Made by a program: the position numbers and the translations under genes. Positions 46,201 through 54,815 of a DNA stretch of 64,000 nucleotides are shown here, piece after piece. Position 1 is the stretch's first letter, and every line of letters starts with the position of its first letter. This DNA is from Mesorhizobium sp. BR1-1-16 (lineage in GTDB: Bacteria > Pseudomonadota > Alphaproteobacteria > Rhizobiales > Kaistiaceae). A model generated the notes under the pieces. The model searched no databases, was not told the origin of the DNA, and saw nothing but the letters and a program-made list of their open reading frames with translations. Where the stretch lies: contig NZ_JAIUIE010000007.1 in NCBI RefSeq assembly GCF_020165495.1, positions 176,492-240,491 on the forward strand, written 5' to 3'.

Positions 46201-46876
46201 CCGGACCTGGACGCCGGAAAACGCTGTTGGCATCGGCGGCGCCTATCTGTGCATCTATGGCATGGAGGGGCCGGGCGGTTACCAGCTGTTCGGCCGCACG
46301 ATCCAGATGTGGAACGCCTGGCGCGAAACGCCGGAGTTCAAGCCGGGCCATCCCTGGCTGCTGCGCTTCTTCGATCGCGTCCGCTTTCATGAGGTGAGCG
46401 AGGCCGAGCTGGCCGAGGCGCGCGAGGCCTTCCCGCATGGCCGCTATCCGCTGAAGATCGAGGAAACCAGCTTCTCCTATGCCGACTATGCCGCGTCGCT
46501 CGAGGCCAATGACGCGGGCATCAAGGCCTTCAAGGCGACGCAGCAGGCAGCCTTCGAGGCCGAGCGGCTCGACTGGAAGGCGCGCGGTCTCGACAGCTTC
46601 GTCAGCGACGAAGGCGGGCGGGTCGATGGGGCCGATGATGCCATTCCCGAAGGGATGCAGCCGATTTCGGCCCAGATGACCGGCAATGTCTGGAAGATAC
46701 TGGTGGAAGAAGGTTCGATGGTCGAAGCCGGACAGCCGGTTGTGATCGTCGAATCGATGAAGATGGAAATGGAAATCACGACACCGGTGGCCGGCCGCAT
46801 CGCGGGCCTGCGCTGCCAGCCGGGCCGCACCGTGCGCGCCGGCGATGTCGTCGCCTTGCTTGAAGGAGCCCTTTGA
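43244..46876 (+). CDS. Biotin-dependent guanidine carboxylase (annotated urea carboxylase in relatives)
   Basis: A 1210-residue multidomain enzyme. Biotin carboxylase: about residues 1-450 (KVLIANRGEIASRI, ATP-grasp GGGGIGMQL, EVNTRLQVEHPVTE). KipA/AHS2-type half of the carboxyltransferase: about 450-750. KipI/AHS1-type half: about 800-1090. Biotinyl domain at the end with ESMKME, biotin on Lys1173. It uses ATP and bicarbonate to carboxylate urea or guanidine. The guanidine riboswitch and the cgdAB pair identify guanidine as the physiological substrate; this follows published work on equivalent operons. Between the two carboxyltransferase halves lies a roughly 40-residue Pro/Ser-rich insert encoded by a palindromic repeat. 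Confidence 0.9.
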   Translation: MFQKVLIANRGEIASRIIRTLRRMGIASVAVYSEADRFARAALDADEAVAIGPAAPKESYLNIDAIIAACRATGAEAVHPGYGFLSENAIFAERLADAGIRFIGPRPAHLRDFGLKHTARALAEGSGVPLLPGSGLLGSADEAIAAASRVGYPVMLKSTAGGGGIGMQLCHDAAELAARFETVQRMATSSFGDARVYLERYVSVARHVEVQIFGDGKGRVVALGERDCSLQRRNQKVVEETPAPNLSHTIRARLQSAAIALGESVAYESAGTVEFIYDVARDDVSFLEVNTRLQVEHPVTEAVFGVDLVEWMIRQAAGEFDLPAQASLVPTGAAMEVRVYAENPQADFRPQAGLLTEVRWPEGVRVDGWIETGTEVTAWYDPLLAKVIVHGADRAEALGRLKSALDETSVQGIETNLDYLRAIAGSELFVSGEVSTAALKTLPFVPRAIEVLAPGAQSSVQDYPGRVGLWNVGVPPSGPMDSRSHRLANRIVGNAEDAAALELTVSGPMLRFHRAAIIAITGADMAPKLDGVPIPCFAPVNVPAGAVLAFGAVSGPGQRSYLAVRGGIDAPLFLGSRANFSLGRFGGHATGTLRAGDALKIGDGIASEPMTPADDERPELTRDWTIGVRSGPHGAPDFFTEGDISALFSARYEVHFNSSRTGVRLIGPQPTWARADGGEAGLHPSNIHDNAYAIGSIDFTGDMPIILGPDGPSLGGFVCPAVITRDELWKIGQLKPGDGVRFVEAEVAEAPSPYPSPASGSEGAGATAANGTEPLQTAQPSPLSLRERAFAPASPILRSNETGPVRVVYRRAGDDNLLVEYGSMMLDIALRLRIHLLMEAVAAARLKGLIELTPGIRSLQLHFDSTVLPVSRLIDALEEIEAGLPAAEEVSVPSRIVHLPLSWNDPSVQLAMRKYQELVRPDAPWCPSNIEFIRRINGLASEGDVKRIVFDADYLVLGLGDVYLGAPVATPLDPRHRLVTTKYNPARTWTPENAVGIGGAYLCIYGMEGPGGYQLFGRTIQMWNAWRETPEFKPGHPWLLRFFDRVRFHEVSEAELAEAREAFPHGRYPLKIEETSFSYADYAASLEANDAGIKAFKATQQAAFEAERLDWKARGLDSFVSDEGGRVDGADDAIPEGMQPISAQMTGNVWKILVEEGSMVEAGQPVVIVESMKMEMEITTPVAGRIAGLRCQPGRTVRAGDVVALLEGAL
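45494..45608 (+). repeat. Palindromic repeat element inserted in frame in the carboxylase gene
   Basis: The segment is bounded by two hairpins. The left one is CTCCCGC (45510-45516) pairing with GCGGGAG (45519-45525) and flanked by CCCT/AGGG extensions. The right one is CCCTCTCCC (45588-45596) with GGGAGAGGG (45600-45608), a perfect 9-bp stem. CCCTCTCCC-type palindromes with a CCTCACCCTA lead are common intergenic repeats in alphaproteobacterial genomes. Here the element is translated as a low-complexity linker. Confidence 0.7.
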
Positions 46877-48690
46877 TGCTGCCGACCTTCCTCGATATCG
46901 CGACCCTCACTGAGGGCTATCGAAGCGGGCGCTTCAGCCCGGTCGACGTGATCCGCGACGTCATCGCCCGCATCGAGGCCTGGCCCGACAAGGCGGTCTG
47001 GATCAACCGTTTGGACAATGCGACGCTTCTCGCTTCGGCCGAGGCCCTGGTCGCTGCCGGACCGGCCCGCGCCGACCAGCCGCTCTGGGGCGTGCCCTTC
47101 GCGGTCAAGGATAATATCGACTGCGCCGACCTCGAAACCACGGCCGCCTGCCCCGCATTCGCCTATAGGCCCGCCGCTGACGCCTTCGTTGTGGCGAAAT
47201 TGAAGGCTGCCGGCGCGCTCGTCATCGGCAAGACCAATCTCGACCAGTTCGCGACCGGCCTCAATGGCACGCGCTCGCCCTATGGCGCCCCGCGCTCGGT
47301 GTTCGATCCGGCCTATGTTTCGGGCGGCTCGTCGTCCGGCTCGGCGGTCGCTGTCGCCTCGGGCCAGGTCGCCTTCGCGCTTGGCACCGATACGGCCGGC
47401 TCAGGCCGTATCCCGGCTGCTTTCAACAATCTGGTCGGCGTCAAGCCGTCGCGCGGTATGCTGTCCGGCACCGGCCTCGTTCCGGCCTGCCGCAGCCTCG
47501 ACTGCATCACCGTGATGGCGGGAACGGCGGGCGACGCCGATCTCGTTCGCAGCGTTGCGAGCGGTTATGACGCCGCCGATCCCTATTCGCGCGATCTGGA
47601 GCCGGTCAACCTGCCACAGTCTGCCTTCCGCTTCGGCGTCCTCGGCAAGGCAGAGCGCGAGTTCTTCGGCGATGCCGAGACTGAAGCGCTCTATGACGCC
47701 GCCATCGCCAAGCTCGCGACGCTCGGCGGGACGGCGGTCGACATCGACTATGCGCCCTTCCGTGAATGCGCGGCGCTGCTCTATGGCGGCCCCTGGGTGG
47801 CCGAGCGGCTCGCCGCAATCGAGGGCTTCGTCGCAGACCATGCCGCCGACATGGATCCGACGGTCCGCACAATCGTCGAGGGCGCCCGCGCCTATTCGGC
47901 GGTCGATGCGTTTCGCGGTCAGTACCGGCTCGAGGAATTGCGCAAGCTGACGGACAGCGAATGGGCCAGAATGGACGTTCTGCTACTGCCGACCGCTCCG
48001 ACGACCTACACGGTCGCGGCCATGCAGGCCGATCCGATCCGCCTCAACTCCAATCTCGGCCGCTACACCAATTTCGTGAACCTGCTCGATTGCAGCGCGA
48101 TCGCTGTCCCCGCCGGCTTCCGCTCCGATGGACTGCCGGCGGGTGTGACGCTGGTCGGCCCGGCTTTCGCTGATCAGGCGCTCGCAACGCTCGGCGACCG
48201 GCTGCATCGCCTCGAGGGATTTGGCATGGGACGCGACCGCGACGCCGCCCTGCCCGAAGCCAACCTGCTGGAGCCTACCGCGTCGGCCCTGATCCCGATT
48301 GTGGTGGTCGGCGCGCATTTGACCGGCATGCCGCTCAATCACCAACTGACCAGCACGGGCGGGGTTCATCTCAAGACCTGCCGCACAGCCGGCGACTACC
48401 GGCTCTATGCCCTCCCCAACACGACCCCGCCGAAGCCCGGCCTCGTCCGCGAGCCCGGGTTTGCAGGCGAGGGACTGATCGTCGAAGTCTGGGCGCTCCC
48501 GCCGGCGGCGTTTGGCGCTTTCGTCAATGCCATTCCCGCGCCGCTCGGCGTCGGCAAGGTGATGCTCGACGACGGCTCCGAGGCGACCGGCTTCCTCTGC
48601 GAGGCCCATGCCGTTGAGGGTGCGCGCGAGATCACCAAACTGGGCGGCTGGCGCGCCTATATCGCCGAGCGGGCAGCGGCCATCGCCTGA
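46876..48690 (+). CDS. atzF: Allophanate hydrolase
   Basis: AtzF/DUR1-type hydrolase, which splits allophanate to two ammonia and two CO2. The 604-residue protein has the amidase domain (about residues 1-440) with the Ser-Ser-Lys triad: Lys in VPFAVKDNIDCA, Ser-cis-Ser in VSGGSSSGSAVAVASG and DTAGSGRIPAAF. The smaller C-terminal domain (about 470-600), typical of allophanate hydrolase and needed for the decarboxylation step, begins HLTGMPLNHQLTSTGG. Its ATG shares a base with the carboxylase stop (TGATG). It completes the guanidine pathway. Confidence 0.95.
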   Translation: MLPTFLDIATLTEGYRSGRFSPVDVIRDVIARIEAWPDKAVWINRLDNATLLASAEALVAAGPARADQPLWGVPFAVKDNIDCADLETTAACPAFAYRPAADAFVVAKLKAAGALVIGKTNLDQFATGLNGTRSPYGAPRSVFDPAYVSGGSSSGSAVAVASGQVAFALGTDTAGSGRIPAAFNNLVGVKPSRGMLSGTGLVPACRSLDCITVMAGTAGDADLVRSVASGYDAADPYSRDLEPVNLPQSAFRFGVLGKAEREFFGDAETEALYDAAIAKLATLGGTAVDIDYAPFRECAALLYGGPWVAERLAAIEGFVADHAADMDPTVRTIVEGARAYSAVDAFRGQYRLEELRKLTDSEWARMDVLLLPTAPTTYTVAAMQADPIRLNSNLGRYTNFVNLLDCSAIAVPAGFRSDGLPAGVTLVGPAFADQALATLGDRLHRLEGFGMGRDRDAALPEANLLEPTASALIPIVVVGAHLTGMPLNHQLTSTGGVHLKTCRTAGDYRLYALPNTTPPKPGLVREPGFAGEGLIVEVWALPPAAFGAFVNAIPAPLGVGKVMLDDGSEATGFLCEAHAVEGAREITKLGGWRAYIAERAAAIA

Positions 48691-48763
48691 CGCTGCTGCG
48701 CTGGATCAAGCGCCTCGATCGTAACTCGGCTAGTCTGTGCCGGTCTGGTCGAGCGGGGCGCGT

Positions 48764-50029
48764 ATGGACACGGATCTGGCGCTGAGGCTGACACTGGCGC
48801 TCGCCATCGGACTGGTGGTGGGCCTCGAACGGGGTTGGCGCGAGCGGGAAGCCGCGCCCGGCAGCCGCACGGCGGGCCTCAGAACCTATGCGCTGACTGG
48901 ATTGCTCGGGGGCATCTTCGCGGCCATCGCCCGCAGCCTCGACGCTCCGGTTCTCATCGGCATTGGCTTTCTCGGCTCCATTGCGGTCTTTGCTTGGTTC
49001 AAGCGCGATGAGAGCCTTGCCGACCACGACTACAGCGTGACGGGCACGGTCGCCGCGATGCTCGTCTTCGCACTTGGAGCCTTGGCGGTTGTCGGCGACA
49101 GGAACATCGCCGCCGCCGCCGGAATTGCGACCGCCGCCTTGCTTGCCGCGCGCGAGTGGCTGCACGGCCTCGTCGCCCGCATCACGTGGCAGGAGATGCG
49201 GTCAACCCTGCTGCTTCTGGCGATGACGGCGATCGTGTTGCCGATCTTGCCGGACCGGGCGCTTGATCCGCTCGGTGCGATCAATCTCAGGGAAATCTGG
49301 GGTTTCACCATCCTGCTCGCCGGGCTCTCCTATGCCGGCTATCTCGGCATGCGGATCCTTGGGCCGTCGCGCGGCATCCTCGTCACGGCGCTGACCGGGG
49401 GGATGGTTTCGTCGACGGCGGTCACCATCACCTTTGCGAGGCGGGCAGCGACCGGGGAAGACGCCGCCACGCTTGCTGCCGGTGCCGCGGCGGCAGGAGC
49501 GGTGTCGCTGCTCCGCGTGCTGGTCGTCAGCACCGTGATCGAGCCCAGCCTCTTTGCCTATCTCGCCGCGGCCGCGATCCCGGCCGCCCTCATCTTCCTC
49601 CTGCCCGCCCTGAGGCTGGCCCTTGGCCCTGCCTCCACCGGCTCGGGCGGCATGCGTCTCGGCAATCCGTTCGAATTGCTGCCCGTTGTTGGTTACGCCG
49701 TTCTGCTGGCGGCCATCGGATTTGCTGCGGCCTTCGTCAACCAGCAGTTCGGCAGCGCCGGGCTCTATCCGCTCGGCGCGATCGCAGGTCTTGCCGATGT
49801 CGACGCCTTTTCGGTGTCGACCGCCCGGCTCGCCGGACGATCGATCGCGCTGCAGGACGCGGCGATCGCGACGCTGATCTGCCTCGGCGTCAACGCCGTG
49901 GCGCGTGCCGCTTACGGCGCCGTGCTGGGCGGCAGCCGATTCCGCGTTCGGCTGTTGCTGATCACGGCGGCAGCGATTGTTGCAGGTTCGGCGTTGGGCA
50001 CTATCGCACAGTTGGTCGCTCAGGCTTGA
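48764..50029 (+). CDS. MgtC/SapB-DUF4010 membrane protein
   Basis: A 421-residue integral membrane protein. The N-terminal MgtC-like domain has the signature LALAIGLVVGLERGW followed by GSRTAGLRTYALTGLLGG. The C-terminal DUF4010 domain has several more helices, about 11-12 in total. Proteins of this type are widespread and poorly understood; a role in ion homeostasis has been proposed for MgtC relatives. It starts 73 bp after the guanidine operon and may be partly read with it, but no functional link is evident. Confidence 0.88.
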   Translation: MDTDLALRLTLALAIGLVVGLERGWREREAAPGSRTAGLRTYALTGLLGGIFAAIARSLDAPVLIGIGFLGSIAVFAWFKRDESLADHDYSVTGTVAAMLVFALGALAVVGDRNIAAAAGIATAALLAAREWLHGLVARITWQEMRSTLLLLAMTAIVLPILPDRALDPLGAINLREIWGFTILLAGLSYAGYLGMRILGPSRGILVTALTGGMVSSTAVTITFARRAATGEDAATLAAGAAAAGAVSLLRVLVVSTVIEPSLFAYLAAAAIPAALIFLLPALRLALGPASTGSGGMRLGNPFELLPVVGYAVLLAAIGFAAAFVNQQFGSAGLYPLGAIAGLADVDAFSVSTARLAGRSIALQDAAIATLICLGVNAVARAAYGAVLGGSRFRVRLLLITAAAIVAGSALGTIAQLVAQA

Positions 50030-50060
50030 GCGCCGCCCCGGACTGGCCGAAAGGGTTCCG

Positions 50061-51554
50061 ATGAAGATGGACAACGAGACCACCGCCACCGCTCCCAGCG
50101 AGATCGAACTCAAATTCGCGGTCGATCCCTCCGATCTCGCCGTGTTCAGGAACCTTGCATTCCTGGCAGATGTCGCGGCGGTCCAGACATCGCTCTCCGC
50201 CACCTATTTCGATACGGACGACCATGCCCTCTACCGCGCTGGATATGCGCTGCGCCTCCGTCGCTCGGCAGAGGGGACCATACAGACGCTGAAAGGGCCC
50301 CGGATCGGATCGGCCGGGCTCTTCGCCCGCTCCGAGGCGGAATGGCCAGTCCCCGGCGAAGCGCTCGACCAGGGATTGCTGGAATCCGCCCTTCCCGGAG
50401 ACCTCCTCGCCATCACGGCTGGCCGTCTGGCACCCGTCTTTACGATCGACACCGAGCGCACCGAATGGCGCGTCGAAGCTGGCGGCGGTTTTGTCTGTGT
50501 CAGCCTCGACCAGGGCATAATCAACGCTGGGGATCGCCACGCATCAGTGACCGAAGTCGAGTTTGAGCTTCAAGTCGGGACGATCGAGGCTGCTTTCGCT
50601 CTGGCGGAGGCGGCCGCCCGGCGCGTCGCTCTGCACCTCCAGCCGCTGGCGAAGTCCGAGCGCGGCTTTCAGCTTCTCGGCGCGGCTGTACTGCCCGGCA
50701 GACAAAAGGCCGACCCGCTCGCCCCGCCGGACATCACGCTCGCCATTCGCCGGATGATGGCCGGACTGATCGAGGAGATCGCGGTCGAACGGCCGGGCGT
50801 CCTTGCACCCGGCGATCCCGAGGCTGTGCACAGGCTGCGCGTGCTGCTGCGTCGGCTCCGCTGCCTGCTCGACGTCGCGGCCGAGACCACCACCACGCGC
50901 TCGTTCGCGAAACCCACCCGAACAGTTCGCCGCGCTTTCCGGAGGCTTGGAACAGTGCGCGATCTCGATATTCTCAACAGCGCCGTGCCGCAGAATGCCG
51001 AGATCGCGGATGGCGCGCTGGTCCTGATTGCCGCGGAGCGCCAACGCGCGCTTGCAAAAGCACGGCGCACGCTGGGTGGACGTCGCTTTGCCGCGACCAT
51101 GCTCGACCTGCTCGCCTTCGTTGAGATCGACGCGCCGGTGAGTGAACGGCCGTTCGACCGCAAGGCGGTACTTGAACTCCCCACGGCGCTAGCCCGCCGT
51201 TGGCGAAGGATCGGCCGGTCGCTGCGCCCTTCGAAGCTGCCGGTCAAGGCTCGGCACAAGCTGCGGATCGAAGCGAAGGTCTTTCGCTATACGACTGAAT
51301 TCTTTGGAGAATTTTTCCCTGAGGCTAAGGCCCAGAAGCGTCGCGCCAAGGCGGAGGACGCCGTCCGGGATATGCAAACCTATCTCGGTCGGCTCAACGA
51401 TCGCCGCAATGTCGAGCGCCTCGCGCGCGATCATCTAGGCGGCGCGGTTACCACAGCGCTCGGACTGACGGCCTCCGCTCCGGAAACGGCCGAGTTGCGC
51501 GGGGCCGATAGAGCCTTCAAGCGCCTGGTCGGCTGCAAGCCCTACTGGACATAG
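50061..51554 (+). CDS. CYTH-CHAD domain protein (inorganic triphosphatase/polyphosphate-binding)
   Basis: A 497-residue protein with an N-terminal CYTH domain (about residues 12-205; signature EIELKFAV is the ExExK triphosphate site, with KSERGFQL near its end). A C-terminal CHAD domain (about 220-490) is rich in His, Arg and Lys, with VHRLRVLLRRLRCLLDV and ARHKLRIEAKVFRYTTEFF helices. CYTH domains hydrolyse tripolyphosphate; CHAD domains bind polyphosphate granules. E. coli YgiF has the same plan. The start at ATG 50061 follows AAGGG, 32 bp after the DUF4010 gene. Confidence 0.92.
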   Translation: MKMDNETTATAPSEIELKFAVDPSDLAVFRNLAFLADVAAVQTSLSATYFDTDDHALYRAGYALRLRRSAEGTIQTLKGPRIGSAGLFARSEAEWPVPGEALDQGLLESALPGDLLAITAGRLAPVFTIDTERTEWRVEAGGGFVCVSLDQGIINAGDRHASVTEVEFELQVGTIEAAFALAEAAARRVALHLQPLAKSERGFQLLGAAVLPGRQKADPLAPPDITLAIRRMMAGLIEEIAVERPGVLAPGDPEAVHRLRVLLRRLRCLLDVAAETTTTRSFAKPTRTVRRAFRRLGTVRDLDILNSAVPQNAEIADGALVLIAAERQRALAKARRTLGGRRFAATMLDLLAFVEIDAPVSERPFDRKAVLELPTALARRWRRIGRSLRPSKLPVKARHKLRIEAKVFRYTTEFFGEFFPEAKAQKRRAKAEDAVRDMQTYLGRLNDRRNVERLARDHLGGAVTTALGLTASAPETAELRGADRAFKRLVGCKPYWT

Positions 51555-51944
51555 GCCATGCCGTCACGGCGCTTTGGACGTCCGCGCGGTTGGGCCGGAA
51601 CTTGCTGACGATAAGGGAAAGCGCTCGCGCGATACCGAATGGACCAGTGCCGGGAACTCGTCTCCCTATCTGTGCGTTGACGGCCGCGCTGGCTTTGAGC
51701 AGAACCCGCAGATCAGACCGAGGGACGATTGCAATCTGAGATAGAAGACAATTGCATGTGTTGGACGTAAAAGTCGATGCGGCCAAGACCATATCGAAAG
51801 TAGTATCGGGTTTATATTGTGCTCGGCTTGCGTGTCGATGCATAATGAGCCGAATAGCTGAAGGCAAAGATTCGTCTTCAACAGCAGATCGCGCCGCAAG
51901 ACGATACAACAGCGCCGCGAGCCCGAGCTAAGAAGGACAAGACG
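51555..51944. other. 390-bp gap without a recognised gene
   Basis: The gap is less GC-rich than its surroundings, especially 51720-51860. I found no tRNA, riboswitch or convincing hairpin, and the open frames on either strand lack family features or ribosome-binding sites. It likely contains the promoter of the small gene at 51945; a small RNA cannot be excluded. Confidence 0.5.
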
Positions 51945-52235
51945 ATGCCGGATTCTATTACCGCCACAAGGCGTCGGCGCCGCAGTCGCTCTTCGGGAAA
52001 CTCGGGCGAGAAGGCCCTCACCCCCAGCGATCCGATCGTCAGCATCTATCCACTGCCCATGGACGCCAAGCGCGCAAAGGATGAAACGGTCCGCGCGCGT
52101 CGACTGGGCAAGAAACTGCCCTTCGGCCACCCTTACCGCCGGTTGCCACTCTGGGTGCCCTACTGGCTGGCTCGTCTGATCAACAATTCGGCTCCGAGTT
52201 CGAAGCCGCCGCGCCCCGACAAGGACGCCGGCTGA
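51945..52235 (+). CDS. Small basic hypothetical protein
   Basis: A 96-residue protein that I do not recognise. It starts with a run of Arg (TRRRRRSRSS), has a Lys/Arg-rich middle (DAKRAKDETVRARRLGKKLPF), then a hydrophobic aromatic segment LPLWVPYWLARLINN that could be an amphipathic or short membrane-seeking helix. A good AAGGA ribosome-binding site lies 8 bp before the ATG, supporting translation. It is followed 6 bp later by the convergent end of the EPS cluster. Confidence 0.55.
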   Translation: MPDSITATRRRRRSRSSGNSGEKALTPSDPIVSIYPLPMDAKRAKDETVRARRLGKKLPFGHPYRRLPLWVPYWLARLINNSAPSSKPPRPDKDAG

Positions 52236-52241
52236 GCGGCC

Positions 52242-53453
52242 TCAGAACTCCATGGCATCGGCGAAGCGCTTGAGGCCGTCGGTGCGCGAGAGTTGAGATG
52301 ACAGCGTGCGCTGCAGCACGCGATCCGTGGTCATCTTGCGCGCGGCCACATCGAGGATCGCCTCGGCGAGGCGGGACGAATCGCCCGGCGGGGTGATGAA
52401 CGCCGCCTGGCCGAGAAATTCGAAGATCTCGGTGTCCGAGGCCGCGGTGACAACAATCGGGCGGCCGGAGGCGAGCATGCCGCCGAGTTTCGAGGGCAAG
52501 ACCAGATCGGCAGCATTAGCATCCTGCGGCAAGGCATGCAGATCGGCCATGTTCAGGAACGCGTTCAGCCGGGAATAGGGCTGAAACGGCAGGAACCTGA
52601 CCGTCTCCAGATGGTCATAGCGCGCGATCAGGTCATCTTTCGCCGGCCCCTCGCCCGCGATAATGAAGCGGATCGAGCGATTATCCTTCAGCGCGTCCGC
52701 AGCATCGAGCAGGATGTGCAGGCCCTGCTTTGCGCCGAGATTGCCCGAATAGAGGACAATGAACGTATCATCGTCGTAGTCGAGTTCATCGCGATACGGA
52801 CTGCGCCCTTCGACGGGAAAGATCTGATCGAGATCGACCCAGTTCCGGATCACGCTGATATTGGCTTCCGCCACACCTTTTTCAGTGATCTTTTCAGCCA
52901 TGCGGTTCGAAATCGTCACCACGCGGTCGAAGGCGCGCATCACCCACCGCTCGAAGCTGTAGCCAAGACGGCGCAGCCACGGCTTGCTGCCGATATGACC
53001 GACAGCGAACGCGGCATCGACTTCAAGATCCTGGACGTGGAGGATCGTCTTCGCGCCGGTCAATTTGGCGGCAAGCACGGCGATCGGCGCGGCGATCAAT
53101 GTCGGTTCGATACAGAGCACCGTATCCGGCCGATGGCGGATGAATTGCCAAAGCACAGCCGGCAGCGACGTCGCCGCAAAGCTGATCGGTGCGATCAACC
53201 GCCAGACGCCCTCCATCTGCTTGCGCAGAAGCAGCGGACAGCGCACGACGGTGACGCCGTTCAGCTGCTCGGTTTGATAGCCATTTCGATACGGTGCCTG
53301 GACCACCCAGCCCGGATAATGGGCCGGCGTGGTCACGACGATGACATCCTTGCCGCCAGCGGCGAGATGTTCGGCAATCTCGCCGGTATAACGGCCAACG
53401 CCGGCCATCTCAGGGGCGTAGTTCATGCCATAGACGAGAACCCGTCCCGTCAT
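52242..53453 (-). CDS. WcaI-like GT4 glycosyltransferase
   Basis: A 403-residue GT-B glycosyltransferase of the WcaI group (colanic-acid type, proposed fucosyltransferases). N-terminal domain: VLVYGMNYAPEMAGVGRYTGEIAEHLA; HVQDLEVDAAFAVG is highly characteristic of WcaI. The C-terminal nucleotide-sugar domain has VLYSGNLGAKQGLHILLDAADAL and LPSKLGGMLASGRPIV with the EX7E-like region. It follows gmd by 40 bp on the same strand, so it probably adds a GDP-mannose-derived sugar (fucose, rhamnose or similar) to the repeat unit at the inner membrane. Confidence 0.88.
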   Translation of the reverse strand: MTGRVLVYGMNYAPEMAGVGRYTGEIAEHLAAGGKDVIVVTTPAHYPGWVVQAPYRNGYQTEQLNGVTVVRCPLLLRKQMEGVWRLIAPISFAATSLPAVLWQFIRHRPDTVLCIEPTLIAAPIAVLAAKLTGAKTILHVQDLEVDAAFAVGHIGSKPWLRRLGYSFERWVMRAFDRVVTISNRMAEKITEKGVAEANISVIRNWVDLDQIFPVEGRSPYRDELDYDDDTFIVLYSGNLGAKQGLHILLDAADALKDNRSIRFIIAGEGPAKDDLIARYDHLETVRFLPFQPYSRLNAFLNMADLHALPQDANAADLVLPSKLGGMLASGRPIVVTAASDTEIFEFLGQAAFITPPGDSSRLAEAILDVAARKMTTDRVLQRTLSSQLSRTDGLKRFADAMEF

Positions 53454-53493
53454 GGCATGAGCCCGGCGTCGAAAGCAGTCATGCGCGCCATCC

Positions 53494-54567
53494 TCACGCG
53501 TTATGCATGACCGGCGCGTGGGCCATGACCTTGAGGTCCTCGACCATCATCTCGGCGACGAGCGCATCGAGGCCAGTTTCGTGGCTCCAGCCCAGCTTGG
53601 CCTTGGCCTTGGCAGGATTTCCGATCAGCAGTTCCACTTCCGTCGGACGGAAATAGCGCGGATCGATCGCGACGAGGACCTTGCCGGTCTTCGTGTCGAT
53701 GCCCTTTTCCTCGACACCCTCGCCCTGCCAATCCAGCGTCACGTCAACCGACGCGAATGCCTTCTCGACGAAGGAACGAACAGTGTGGGTCTCACCAGTC
53801 GCCAGTACGTAGTCGTCCGGCTCGTCCTGCTGAAGCATCAGCCACATGCCGCGCACATATTCGCGGGCATGGCCCCAGTCGCGCTTGGCATCGAGATTGC
53901 CTAGATAGAGACGGTCCTGCTTCCCGTGGTGGATCGCCGAAACCGCGCGCGTGATCTTGCGCGTGACGAAGGTCTCACCGCGCAGCGGGCTCTCATGATT
54001 GAACAGGATGCCATTCGAGGCATGCATGCCATAGGCCTCGCGGTAGTTCACCACGATCCAGTAGCCGTAGAGCTTGGCGGCGGCATAAGGCGAACGCGGA
54101 TAGAACGGCGTCGTCTCGCTTTGCGGGATTTCCTGCACCTTGCCATAGAGCTCGGAGGTCGAGGCCTGATAGAAGCGCGTCTTCTCTGTCAGCCCCAGCA
54201 GGCGGATCGCCTCGAGCAGGCGAAGCGTGCCAATGGCATCGGCATTCGCAGTATATTCCGGGGTCTCGAAAGAGACCTGAACGTGGCTCTGCGCGGCGAG
54301 ATTGTAGATTTCGTCCGGCTGCGTCTGCTGGACGATGCGGATCAGATTGGTCGAATCCGTCATGTCGCCATAATGCAGGATGAAGCGCGGATGGCTCTCG
54401 TGCGGATCCTGGTAGAGATGCTCGACACGGCCCGTGTTGAACGACGACGACCGCCGCTTCACACCGTGCACGACATAGCCCTTCTCGAGCAGAAGCTCCG
54501 AGAGATACGCCCCGTCCTGACCCGTCGCGCCGGTGATCAGCGCCGTCTTCCCCGTATGTGAAACCAT
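53494..54567 (-). CDS. gmd: GDP-mannose 4,6-dehydratase
   Basis: Gmd makes GDP-4-keto-6-deoxymannose, the precursor of GDP-L-fucose, GDP-D-rhamnose, perosamine and others. The 357-residue protein is a full-length extended [26 protein letters not shown] (NADP binding), the active-site [31 protein letters not shown] with Thr/Ser, Glu and Tyr-x3-Lys, and [19 protein letters not shown]. The expected next enzyme (GDP-L-fucose synthase, fcl, or a reductase) is not beside it; only a 5' fragment of fcl is found at 63.8 kb. Confidence 0.97.
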   Translation of the reverse strand: MVSHTGKTALITGATGQDGAYLSELLLEKGYVVHGVKRRSSSFNTGRVEHLYQDPHESHPRFILHYGDMTDSTNLIRIVQQTQPDEIYNLAAQSHVQVSFETPEYTANADAIGTLRLLEAIRLLGLTEKTRFYQASTSELYGKVQEIPQSETTPFYPRSPYAAAKLYGYWIVVNYREAYGMHASNGILFNHESPLRGETFVTRKITRAVSAIHHGKQDRLYLGNLDAKRDWGHAREYVRGMWLMLQQDEPDDYVLATGETHTVRSFVEKAFASVDVTLDWQGEGVEEKGIDTKTGKVLVAIDPRYFRPTEVELLIGNPAKAKAKLGWSHETGLDALVAEMMVEDLKVMAHAPVMHNA

Positions 54568-54635
54568 GAATCCTGTCGCCGTTCAGTAAAAGTTGAGCTG
54601 TCACTCGATCATGCGGATGAGCCTTCAACGCGAAT

Positions 54636-54663
54636 GTTATGGAGGTTTTATGCGGCAGTGCAA
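54636..54663 (-). promoter_or_regulatory. Probable sigma-70 promoter of gmd
   Basis: On the minus strand TTGCAC (54663-54658), 16 bases, CATAAC (54641-54636). It lies in a locally AT-rich stretch about 70 bp before the gmd ATG. No other feature is apparent in 54568-54815. Confidence 0.4.
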
Positions 54664-54815
54664 CATAAATGTGCGCCTGCGTCATAACCCGCGACATCCG
54701 GCATGAACCCGCCCCACTGACTTCATACGCTGCCACGGCCAGCACCGCCAGAGCAGCCCGCGGCAGCCACCCTTCGCCCCGGGATGAACGACAGCACCGC
54801 GAAGGCCGCCACGCT

